Of a DNA stretch of 64,000 bases, positions 16,049 through 23,239 are shown piece after piece. The translations under genes were made by a program, and so were the position numbers. The number at the start of each line of letters is the position of its first letter. The first letter of the stretch is position 1. Source of the DNA: Cytobacillus firmus (GTDB lineage: Bacteria > Bacillota > Bacilli > Bacillales > Cytobacillaceae); NCBI RefSeq assembly GCF_023657595.1, contig NZ_CP098323.1, positions 3,186,001 through 3,250,000 of the forward strand. Direction: 5' to 3'. Below the pieces are notes generated by a model. That model was given only the letters and a program-made list of their open reading frames with translations, made no database searches and was not told the origin of the DNA.

Positions 16049-17775
16049 TATAACGGAATTTCAAGTATAATTTTTGTGCCTTTATTTTCTTCTGAATAAA
16101 CATTTATAGAACCGCCTGCAGCTTTTGCCCGCTCTTCCATGCTAAAAAGGCCGACTCCTCTTGAAACTTCATTAACATTGAACCCTCTGCCTTTATCTTC
16201 AATGACAATGCGGATTTCTGTTTCCATTTGCCTGATTGTAACTGCTGCTTCATCTGTCTCAGCATATTTCCTTATATTTGTCAGTGCTTCCTGAATGATT
16301 CTATAGATGGTGATTTCTTTATTTGAACTAAGGCGGGAAGCCAGGTAACAATCAAAATGAACATTGATATTATGATGTTCTGAAAAACGGACCAGGTAGG
16401 ATCGGATCGCAGGTATCAGACCCAGGTCATCAAGCACTGAGGGACGAAGCTCCCATGAAAGATCCCGCAGCTCTTCAATGATTTCAGTAGCCTCATCCTG
16501 CATTTGATCAAGCAGCGGATGGCTTATTTCAGCCTGAAGCCTATTAATGGTAATCAGATGGCTGTATAAATTTTGTCCTATTCCGTCGTGAAGTTCCCGT
16601 GACAGCCTTTTCCGCTCATCCTCTTGAACATCTATTATTCTTGTCATCATTTTCTGCAGCTCTTCTTCTGCATTTTTTCGCTGTGTGACTTCATGTCGAA
16701 TAGCAAGGTGCTGATAGGGTTTCCCTTTTTCATTAAGGAATGGGACGATCGTGGTATCCACCCAATAATAAGTTCCATCCTTAGCTCTGTTCTTGATCTC
16801 GCCTTTCCATACCCTCCCGGAAGTAATGGTCCTCCATAAATCTCTGAAAAAATCTCTGGAATGGTACCCTGAGTTTATAATTCTATGATCCTGTCCCAGC
16901 AATTCTTCCCTTGAATATTTTGAGATGCTGCAGAATTGATCATTCACATACGTAATCGTGCCTTTCTGATCTGTAATGGCCACAATGGATGAAGAATCCA
17001 GGGCAAACTTTAAATCGATCAGCTCGTTTACGGAATTTTTCAGCTCCTCGACAACACGCTTATATTCAGTTATTTCCTTCCGGATGGCCAGGTATTTATA
17101 CGGCTTCCCTTTTTCATCAATAAAAGGAACGATCGTAGTATCTACCCAATAATAAGTACCGTCTTTGGCTTTGTTTTTAATTTCTCCGCGCCAGACTTCC
17201 CCGCTCGAAATAGTAGTCCAAAGATTTTCCATAAAATCCTTGGAATGGTATGAGGAGTTTATAATTCTATGGTCCTTGCCTATCAGCTCTTCTGCCGAAT
17301 ATTTCGATACCTCACAGAACTTTTCATTCACATAGGTGATTTTCCCTTTTCTGTCTGTAAAGGCGACAATGGTTGATTCATCCAGGGCAAATTGCAGGTC
17401 AACTAATTCATTTAACGGATATGACTGCTGCTTTTTTAAGCGGGAACGGTCTTTGACTGAGTGAAAAACGATTAGATAAAAGCTTTCTTCTGCCAGCTTG
17501 AAAGAATTAATTCTGTAAAAAATGGAAAATACACCACCATTACGGTGCTGTCCATACTGGTGAACCACTTTGCCCTCTTCTGTTTCAAGCAGAGTGATCT
17601 CAGGAAGCAATTCCTCCAGGCTCTTCCCCTGCAGCTCCTGTTCGCTATATCCAAATTGCTCTTGTGCCTGCCCGTTCGCATAAGAGATGTTCCCAAATCT
17701 ATTTACAAGAATCGTTGCATCACTGGAATCAGGAGCAATCTCTCTCTTATTCGCCAGCTGATTATTCCTGTCCAT
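16048..17775 (-). CDS. Triple-PAS histidine kinase, NreB position, no Fe-S cysteines
   Basis: This 575-residue cytoplasmic kinase has PAS 1 (about 15-110), then two very similar PAS-PAC units (about 124-240 and 251-367) sharing segments such as AKDGTYYWVDTTIVPF. A HisKA_3 dimerisation domain follows with phospho-His396 in RELHDGIGQ, and a HATPase domain with DLGLIPAIRSYL and DKGRGFNVNE. It is the third gene of an nreC-nreA-kinase unit and should phosphorylate NreC. Staphylococcal NreB senses oxygen through a 4Fe-4S cluster held by Cys pairs. Here there are only three scattered Cys (154, 282 and one in HFDCYLA), so sensing must be different. The duplicated PAS unit looks like a recent internal duplication. 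Confidence 0.88.
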   Translation of the reverse strand: MDRNNQLANKREIAPDSSDATILVNRFGNISYANGQAQEQFGYSEQELQGKSLEELLPEITLLETEEGKVVHQYGQHRNGGVFSIFYRINSFKLAEESFYLIVFHSVKDRSRLKKQQSYPLNELVDLQFALDESTIVAFTDRKGKITYVNEKFCEVSKYSAEELIGKDHRIINSSYHSKDFMENLWTTISSGEVWRGEIKNKAKDGTYYWVDTTIVPFIDEKGKPYKYLAIRKEITEYKRVVEELKNSVNELIDLKFALDSSSIVAITDQKGTITYVNDQFCSISKYSREELLGQDHRIINSGYHSRDFFRDLWRTITSGRVWKGEIKNRAKDGTYYWVDTTIVPFLNEKGKPYQHLAIRHEVTQRKNAEEELQKMMTRIIDVQEDERKRLSRELHDGIGQNLYSHLITINRLQAEISHPLLDQMQDEATEIIEELRDLSWELRPSVLDDLGLIPAIRSYLVRFSEHHNINVHFDCYLASRLSSNKEITIYRIIQEALTNIRKYAETDEAAVTIRQMETEIRIVIEDKGRGFNVNEVSRGVGLFSMEERAKAAGGSINVYSEENKGTKIILEIPL

Positions 17776-17799
17776 TTACGTTCCTCCAGTTGCATTATT

Positions 17800-18252
17800 T
17801 TAACCATTCAGCTTTTTTTCAAGTGTCCTGGCTGCATCCCTTGCTGTACTTTGCCTGTTCTCATTTATAGGCTGTCCCGACCGGTTCCCGATCAAGAGGA
17901 CCCCCTTGGGGATTCCTTTAAAATGAATGGGAACAGCATATGCTTGTTTCAGGCCTTCAGCAAGCATAATCGGGTATTCCAATGCTTTCCCGGCAATATT
18001 TTCGGGAAAGTTGTCCACATACATCGGCCTTCCAGTTGAAATCACTTTCCCTGCGATGCCTTTGCCGTACCTTACTGTTATCCGCTTATATTTCTCGTTG
18101 CTGTTTCCTGCGGCATAATGCCATTTTACATCCGGGCCATCCGTATTCTGCAGTGCCAATCCAACAAAATCACATTCAAGCTTAGTCAGCACCTTCTCAC
18201 AAGCCTGATCGATTTGGACGCTTTCTCTGGGACTGCACCCCTTATATTCCAT
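17800..18252 (-). CDS. nreA: GAF-domain nitrate sensor NreA
   Basis: The 150-residue protein is a single GAF domain (VGLALQNTDGPDVKWHYAAG, then YGKGIAGKVISTGRP). In Staphylococcus carnosus NreA binds nitrate and restrains the NreB kinase, and the length and gene position agree with that. It overlaps the end of nreC by 11 bp and is followed after 24 bp by the kinase gene. The ATG at 18252 is preferred; a TTG six bases earlier is possible. Nitrate binding itself is inferred from family and context. Confidence 0.85.
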   Translation of the reverse strand: MEYKGCSPRESVQIDQACEKVLTKLECDFVGLALQNTDGPDVKWHYAAGNSNEKYKRITVRYGKGIAGKVISTGRPMYVDNFPENIAGKALEYPIMLAEGLKQAYAVPIHFKGIPKGVLLIGNRSGQPINENRQSTARDAARTLEKKLNG

Positions 18253-18895
18253 AGCCAAGCAGCCCTTTCTTTAAGGCGTAAGAAACGAGCTCCGGCCTGG
18301 TTTTCATCTGAAGCTTTTCCATTAAATTACCTTTATGTGTTTCAACTGTCTTGACACTGATCACAAGCTGTTCAGCAATTTCCTTATTGGAAAACCCTTT
18401 GGCTATTAATGTAAGAACTTCTTTCTCCCTGTCGGAAAGAAGGTTGAATGTATCGGTGTTCCCCTGCTTCACACTTCCGATATATTCTTCCATCAGCCTT
18501 TTGGTTGCAGAAGGATGCAAATACGCATTCCCGCTTGCAACAGACCGGATTGCTGCGAGCAGTTCATCATGGGGTGCACTCTTTAAAATACACCCGGAAG
18601 CGCCCGCTTGAATCGCCCTGAATAAGTACTCTTCATCATCATGCATGGTTAAAATAAGGATTGCTATTTCAGGCATTAATTTTTTTAATTCTGAGGTTGC
18701 CGACATGCCATCTTTCCCATGGGGCATGCTTAAATCCATGACAACCACATCAGGCTTTAATTCCAGTGCCTGCTGAATCCCCTCATTGCCTTCAGAAGCT
18801 TCACCAACCACCTGCATGTCATCATGGTTATTTAAAAGCATTTTCAATCCCATCCTGACCACCGCGTGGTCGTCGCAAAGTAAAATATTGATCAA
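18242..18895 (-). CDS. nreC: NarL-family response regulator NreC
   Basis: The 217-residue regulator has a receiver domain with the acidic pair DD (residues 8-9), phospho-Asp in VVVMDLSMPHG and the conserved Lys in ILKSAPHDEL. A LuxR-type helix-turn-helix follows (LSDREKEVLTLIAKGFSNKE, then SVKTVETHKGNL). It is the likely target of both nearby kinases and the likely activator of the nitrate reductase operon. Translation starts at a TTG with AAGGGGGAG upstream. It heads the nreC-nreA-kinase unit. Confidence 0.9.
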   Translation of the reverse strand: MINILLCDDHAVVRMGLKMLLNNHDDMQVVGEASEGNEGIQQALELKPDVVVMDLSMPHGKDGMSATSELKKLMPEIAILILTMHDDEEYLFRAIQAGASGCILKSAPHDELLAAIRSVASGNAYLHPSATKRLMEEYIGSVKQGNTDTFNLLSDREKEVLTLIAKGFSNKEIAEQLVISVKTVETHKGNLMEKLQMKTRPELVSYALKKGLLGYGI

Positions 18896-18927
18896 GCCCG
18901 CTCCCCCTTAGCATTTGTCCGTATATA

Positions 18928-19125
18928 AAGTGAAACTTCAATCAGTGGGGGCTTTATCCCCCACTGATTGTTAGTCGCGTTCTAGTGTCGCTAAGATCTC
19001 CGCTAGCGCTTCGATCAATCGACACTACGAACCCGATTAGTTCAACTAAGCCTCTGCCTGCGCGTCGGCAAGTTTCACTGTATCTCACCAATCGGGCCTT
19101 TACGGGCAGTAAGACTGCGATAAAA
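18928..19125 (+). repeat. Structured dispersed repeat, copy A (short form)
   Basis: This 198-bp non-coding block starts AAAGTGAAACTTCAATCAG, followed by a strong hairpin (AATCAGTGGGGG/CCCCCACTGATT). It ends GACTGCGATAAAA. About 165 bp are nearly identical to the inverted copy at 31670-31934. The right end abuts the terminator of the sensorless kinase gene. Confidence 0.9.
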
Positions 19126-19138
19126 ATCTATAATAGGC

Positions 19139-19171
19139 AACAAGGGAGCCGCTATATGCAGATCCCTTGTT
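19139..19171 (-). terminator. Terminator-like hairpin after the sensorless kinase gene
   Basis: The stem AACAAGGGA/TCCCTTGTT follows the stop at 19182. The T-rich stretch (GATTTTTATC) lies further on, at the edge of repeat copy A. Confidence 0.65.
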
Positions 19172-19181
19172 AAGTATAATC

Positions 19182-19832
19182 TTAGTATAACGGAAGGGTG
19201 ATATCTATTGAAGTCCCTTCACCGATTTTTGAGCTGATGACGCATCTGCCGTTGATTAACAGCATTCTCTCCATCATGGCCGCAATGCCGGCTGAATTTT
19301 TCATCGCGGCATCTACATCAAAGCCCTTCCCCTTATCTTGAATAGTAATTGAAAGCTTTCCCGGTTCCCACCGAAGAATAATGCCTGCACTCATTGTGTC
19401 AGCATACCTTGCTATATTAGCCAGGGCTTCCTGGCAAACACGGAACAGAGTAATCCTTTCCCGTTCCCTGATTTGCACTTCCTTTCCCTCATTTTGAAGA
19501 TCAACGATGATTCCATATGTGGAAGTGTATAATTTCAGATAACTTTTCATAGCAGGCAAGAGACCGAGGGTTCCTAAAGCAGGGGGATGCAATTCCACAG
19601 CCAGAAGCCTGATTTCCTGAATTGTTTTTTCCATCATTTGTGCCATATCCCCAATATAGTCTTTCATCTCCGGCTGATCGACAGCTGTCTGAATGAACTG
19701 CATGCCTGTATACAAGCTGTAAAGCGTTTGCCCTACCCCTTCATGAAGCTCCAGGGCGATGCGCTTGATCTCATCTTCCTGAGATTGAATAATATATGAG
19801 CTGATATTTTTCTTTGCTGGCTGGGTTTCCAT
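19182..19832 (-). CDS. Histidine kinase without sensor domain, partner of NarK-PAS
   Basis: The 216-residue protein is only a HisKA_3 and HATPase unit. The phospho-accepting residue is His30 in RIALELHEGVGQTLYS, preceded by almost nothing. The ATP-binding region shows LLPAMKSYLKLY, FRVCQEALANIARYA and IQDKGKGFDVDAA. It starts 35 bp after the stop of the NarK-PAS gene with an AGGAGGG site, so the two are made together. The obvious inference is that the PAS domain on the transporter provides the sensory input and this protein the kinase output, with NreC as likely target. It could alternatively be a cross-regulating or phosphatase-only partner. Confidence 0.87.
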   Translation of the reverse strand: METQPAKKNISSYIIQSQEDEIKRIALELHEGVGQTLYSLYTGMQFIQTAVDQPEMKDYIGDMAQMMEKTIQEIRLLAVELHPPALGTLGLLPAMKSYLKLYTSTYGIIVDLQNEGKEVQIRERERITLFRVCQEALANIARYADTMSAGIILRWEPGKLSITIQDKGKGFDVDAAMKNSAGIAAMMERMLLINGRCVISSKIGEGTSIDITLPLY

Positions 19833-19867
19833 TTCATCCCTCCTCTTTTGAAATTACTTTTTTGCTT

Positions 19868-21385
19868 TTATTTTGCTTTTTTCACCCGGTGGCTGGAAAT
19901 ATCGCTGAACATGCCTGCATATTGGACTACATCACCGGCATCATTTTTAATTGCACTAATGGTAAGCCACTGGAGGTATTCTTCCCCATCCTTGCGGGAA
20001 TTCCATATTTCCCCTTGCCAGAACCCATTGTTTTCTATTGAAGTCCACAAGTCCTGGTAGAAGCCTTTAGACTGCTTTCCTGATTTAAGGATACTCGGAT
20101 TTTTTCCGACTACTTCCTCTTGTTTATAACCGGTAATTTCTGTGAAAGCAGGGTTTACAGAAATAATTTTTCCGTTCTTATCTGTAACCAGAATACCTTC
20201 AATTGTATGATCAATAACCTGGCTCGCAATTTCCATCCTTCCCTGGTAATACATCCAAACAACCAGAATCAGGCTGGCAAGCGCGACCTGAGACAATGCC
20301 ATAAAACCAATTGCATAATGCCCTGTAATGTTAAATAGGAGAGTCAAAAGCAGCGGAGGGAAAAATCCGCCCAGACCGCCCATCGCAGACACAATTCCAT
20401 TTACGATACCGGCCTGCTTCTGGAAGTACATTGGCACAAGCTTAAATATGACCCCGTTTCCAATTCCTGCTGATAGAGCAATGCTTAAGCATCCGAATGT
20501 ATACCATGTGATTGAAGGAGATAGTGATAGTATCACCGCAGAAATGGTGTAGACTCCAAAAACAAACATCAGCAAAATTAAAGAGTGAAAACGGTCAGCC
20601 AGCCAGCCGCCTATTGGTCTCATGGCAGTTGCAAGAACAATGAAGCCTGCTGTTCTTAATCCTGCATCAACTTTATCAAGTTCAAAGTGAGCTACAAGGA
20701 AGTTTGGCAAATAAATAGTAAACGCCACAAATGATCCAAAGGTAATAAAATAGAATAAGCTCAATAGCCATAGTTTTTCATTTTTATAGACTCCTTTTAT
20801 TTGCTCAAGAAGCGGAGTCTGTACCTTAACTTCTTTTTTATCACCCAGTAAGAAGTTAGCCGCAATGAAAATCCCCAGCAGAACAAGGTAAATTTGTACA
20901 GTTAGAGACCATCCAAATTTCGTGGCAACAACTGGTGCTGCAAAGGCAGTGATGGCTGTTCCAAGATTGCCTGCCCCGTAAATGCCATTTACAAACCCAT
21001 GGCGCTCCTTTGGGTAATACTTCGGAAGGGATGTAACCCCAACAGAGAATACCGCTCCTCCAAGGCCGAGGAATAATCCCCCGATAAGCAAATCAGTAAT
21101 CGAATCTGCTATGCTGATATAATAGACTGGAAATAATAGAAGAATAAAACTCAGCATAAAGATTACTCTTGCGCCAAACTGATTAGCATAATACCCCAAA
21201 GGTATCCGAAGCAGCGATCCGAGGATGACCGGAACAGCTGTTACAAGGGCAAGCTTATCGGATGGAATATTGATGTCTTCCTTTATAAACGGCATAAGGG
21301 AGGATATCAGCACCCAAACCATAAATCCGGCCACTAAGTTTAACGTCTGCAATGGAAGCTGTATTTTTTTTATCACTTTGTTCAC
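19868..21385 (-). CDS. narK: NarK-type nitrate/nitrite MFS transporter with C-terminal PAS domain
   Basis: Residues 1-380 form the 12-helix transporter. It has the two nitrate signatures (NGIYGAGNLGTA at about 133-144, AGIVNGIVSAMGGLGG at about 325-340). Arg60 and Arg256 are at positions fitting the substrate-binding arginine pair of NarK. Residues about 385-498 form a cytoplasmic PAS-PAC domain (GILVTDKNGKIISVNPAF, then WQGEIWNSRKDGEEY) closely resembling those of the nearby triple-PAS kinase. NarK proteins normally end after helix 12, so about 120 residues are extra. Translation starts with a GTG that overlaps the preceding stop codon, so it is coupled to the upstream small gene. Confidence 0.92.
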   Translation of the reverse strand: MNKVIKKIQLPLQTLNLVAGFMVWVLISSLMPFIKEDINIPSDKLALVTAVPVILGSLLRIPLGYYANQFGARVIFMLSFILLLFPVYYISIADSITDLLIGGLFLGLGGAVFSVGVTSLPKYYPKERHGFVNGIYGAGNLGTAITAFAAPVVATKFGWSLTVQIYLVLLGIFIAANFLLGDKKEVKVQTPLLEQIKGVYKNEKLWLLSLFYFITFGSFVAFTIYLPNFLVAHFELDKVDAGLRTAGFIVLATAMRPIGGWLADRFHSLILLMFVFGVYTISAVILSLSPSITWYTFGCLSIALSAGIGNGVIFKLVPMYFQKQAGIVNGIVSAMGGLGGFFPPLLLTLLFNITGHYAIGFMALSQVALASLILVVWMYYQGRMEIASQVIDHTIEGILVTDKNGKIISVNPAFTEITGYKQEEVVGKNPSILKSGKQSKGFYQDLWTSIENNGFWQGEIWNSRKDGEEYLQWLTISAIKNDAGDVVQYAGMFSDISSHRVKKAK

Positions 21386-21657
21386 GCTCTCTTCTTAATT
21401 ACATATTTTAATCCGGCTTCCTGATCAATTGCCGCCCACTGGGTCTCAGATGCTTCTGCAGAAGAGGTCAGCGGGACCGCAAAAAAGTTCATATGATCAA
21501 AATAAATCCGCAAGTGTGTTCCATCAGGACAAAGTCCGGTTTTTTCAATTATCTTAGGAACAAATGGTGCTTTGTCACTTCCATCTTCATCTAAGATTGC
21601 CACCTGAACCTTCTCCCGGACAAATCCGTCCAGATCCTCTTTTTTAATGAGTTCCAC
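21382..21657 (-). CDS. Small accessory protein of the nitrate island (91 aa)
   Basis: I do not recognise this protein. It is soluble and acidic in the middle (VAILDEDGSDKAPFVPKII) with the segment CPDGTHLRIYFDHMNFFAVP. I place the start at a GTG (21657) which overlaps the end of the previous gene by 14 bp. A longer frame up to 21735 overlaps that gene much more, and its internal ATGs have no good ribosome site. Its stop overlaps the narK start, so it is translated with the transporter. A chaperone or cofactor-insertion role for the reductase is possible but unproven. Confidence 0.65.
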   Translation of the reverse strand: MELIKKEDLDGFVREKVQVAILDEDGSDKAPFVPKIIEKTGLCPDGTHLRIYFDHMNFFAVPLTSSAEASETQWAAIDQEAGLKYVIKKRA

Positions 21658-21955
21658 AGCTTCCGCACCCTCTTTTGGCAGGATAAACATACATCTGGTA
21701 TCCCTGCAGATATTTCCAGAAAGATTCTCCTGCATTTTCTTCTATAAATTCAATGGTTTCCTCTTCCGATTGCCATTTGCTCATGCCTTTTACCTCTGCT
21801 ACAACAATGTCCATGCCTTCATGTGACTTTTCATCCAAGTACCAGTTCAGGCGGACTCCCTTAAAGAGATCGGAGAGAATCTGGTCTACTTCCGGAGCAA
21901 AATCCCCAGATCGTTCTCTGACAAAACAAAAATCAAGATATGTTTCACTGTTCAT
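21644..21955 (-). CDS. Small accessory protein with C-terminal CGSC motif
   Basis: The 103-residue product begins MNSETYLDFCFVRERSGDF and ends with a basic, Cys-containing tail (PAKRGCGSCGTH) suited to metal or Fe-S binding or to thiol chemistry. No family is recognised. The ATG at 21955 follows GAGGG; an in-frame GTG overlaps the previous stop but is too close to that site. The gene overlaps the next by 14 bp and is tightly packed in the operon, which argues for a shared role in nitrate reductase assembly or transport. Confidence 0.65.
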   Translation of the reverse strand: MNSETYLDFCFVRERSGDFAPEVDQILSDLFKGVRLNWYLDEKSHEGMDIVVAEVKGMSKWQSEEETIEFIEENAGESFWKYLQGYQMYVYPAKRGCGSCGTH

Positions 21956-21960
21956 ATGAA

Positions 21961-22152
21961 TCACGCCCTCATGTTAATCGTCTTTTTATAAGCGAATACA
22001 GCCAGGGGAAAAAGAACAATATTCAGCCCGCCGAAAATCAGTACATTTTCATAGTTTTCGTAATAATATTGGTGGACCATATATTGAGTAAAGACAATAT
22101 TCATCATTAATATCGCTGCCAAAATAATGACTCCAAGGTATCTACGATTCAT
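21961..22152 (-). CDS. Small two-helix membrane protein of the nitrate operon
   Basis: This 63-residue protein has two hydrophobic helices (YLGVIILAAILMMNIVFTQY, and VLIFGGLNIVLFPLAVFAY) with a Tyr/Glu-rich loop between them. The gene overlaps the end of the Rieske gene by 11 bp. Its size and place suggest a structural subunit or assembly factor of the membrane complex, next to the anchor subunit. No motif gives a reaction. Confidence 0.7.
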   Translation of the reverse strand: MNRRYLGVIILAAILMMNIVFTQYMVHQYYYENYENVLIFGGLNIVLFPLAVFAYKKTINMRA

Positions 22153-22666
22153 AACGCTTCACCCTCACCGCATAAATTGCGCCATTCTCCACCTTAACCT
22201 GTATTTCCGGAAGCGGCCTTCTTGGCGGTCCCGCAGTCGGCGCACCAGTTTCCACATCGAACTTGCCGTGGTGGCAAGGGCAAATCATTTCACCCTGCTC
22301 CTTCACCCAAAATACCGGGCAGCGCAGATGTGTACACGCGTTCTGATAGGCAACATATTTTTTCTCTGATAAGCGGATTAATATTGCATCATCATGATCT
22401 CCGGGAAACTTGAATTCCACAGCATCGCCGATTGGCAGCTTGCTTACTTCGGTTATTTTCTTATGAGGATATTCCTTTTCGCCAAGCCCCATCAATTCTT
22501 TGGCAGCTACCGCCCCCCAGGGAAGGGAGGAAACCGCAAATACACCGGCCGCACCAACCAAAGTTTTCATGAATCCCCGTCTATCCAGTTTTCTTTCGTT
22601 ATTCCGTTCGATATTGTGCGTATAGTTATCTTCATTAAAGGGAATCTTGTTATTCTTATCAGACAT
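22142..22666 (-). CDS. Tat-exported Rieske 2Fe-2S protein
   Basis: The 174-residue protein carries a twin-arginine signal (DRRGFMKTLVGAAGVFAVSS) and a Rieske domain. The 2Fe-2S ligands are in CTHLRC and CPCHHGKF (two Cys, two His). It should sit outside the membrane, anchored by the uncleaved signal helix, and pass electrons. It lies between the 4Fe-4S protein and a small membrane protein. Rieske proteins of this kind are known from quinol-oxidising complexes; its presence in a nitrate reductase operon without a cytochrome bc complex is unusual. An AGGAGGGG site precedes the ATG. Confidence 0.92.
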   Translation of the reverse strand: MSDKNNKIPFNEDNYTHNIERNNERKLDRRGFMKTLVGAAGVFAVSSLPWGAVAAKELMGLGEKEYPHKKITEVSKLPIGDAVEFKFPGDHDDAILIRLSEKKYVAYQNACTHLRCPVFWVKEQGEMICPCHHGKFDVETGAPTAGPPRRPLPEIQVKVENGAIYAVRVKRYES

Positions 22667-22678
22667 CCCTAACCCCTC

Positions 22679-23239
22679 CTAAAACAGCTTTGTAATCCCC
22701 TGCAGGATTCCCGGCAGATTTACTTTTACGTTTGTTTCACCTTCAAGATATGGCATGCTTGTAACCCATTTGCCGTTATCAAGGTTAAATTGCTTCTTCT
22801 TGTTTTCTATTTCTTCATCTGTCAGCCATTGAAGTGTATTGGATGGACACACACTCGCACACATAGGAGGAATTCCATCTTTTGTACGATCAATGCATAG
22901 ATCGCATTTATACATTAAGTTCTCCTCGTGATCAAACTTTGGTATGCCATATGGGCAGGCAATTGTACAGTTCTGGCAGCCAATACACTTTTCGACAAGT
23001 GCAGACAGCACAGCGCCTGTCTCATGAATCTGAATGGCCTGGGCAGGACAGCTTCGCGCACATGCCGGGTTTTCACAGTGAAGGCACATGAGAGGCATCG
23101 TCTGCCGGTTCACAAGAGGATTTACATCATACACATAGTTTCTGTTGCGCTCCTCGTGCCCCCCGCATTGTGTACATGCTGCCAGACAAGAACGGCATCC
23201 TATACAGTTTTCAAGTTCCAAATACAGCCTCTTTTTCAT
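22679..23239 (-). CDS. 4Fe-4S electron-transfer subunit (NrfC/DmsB-like)
   Basis: The 186-residue protein has four cysteine clusters typical of electron-transfer subunits of molybdoenzymes. They are CIGCRSCLAAC, CLHCENPACARSCP, CIGCQNCTIACPYG and CDLCIDRTKDGIPPMCASVC. It has no export signal, so it works in the cytoplasm. It probably carries electrons between the membrane anchor and the molybdopterin subunit. The start follows the stop of the catalytic gene directly. Confidence 0.9.
   Translation of the reverse strand: MKKRLYLELENCIGCRSCLAACTQCGGHEERNRNYVYDVNPLVNRQTMPLMCLHCENPACARSCPAQAIQIHETGAVLSALVEKCIGCQNCTIACPYGIPKFDHEENLMYKCDLCIDRTKDGIPPMCASVCPSNTLQWLTDEEIENKKKQFNLDNGKWVTSMPYLEGETNVKVNLPGILQGITKLF

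Noticed and set aside
18985-19173. Frame MSLRSPLALRSIDTTNP in copy A, recurring in copy B
   Set aside because: It recurs only because the repeat recurs. There is no ribosome site and the C-terminal part differs at once where the copies differ.
21644-21735. Frameshift joining the 103- and 91-residue genes into one
   Set aside because: The first gene ends naturally with a CGSC tail and the second has a usable GTG start in the overlap, so two coupled genes explain the sequence better than a broken one.
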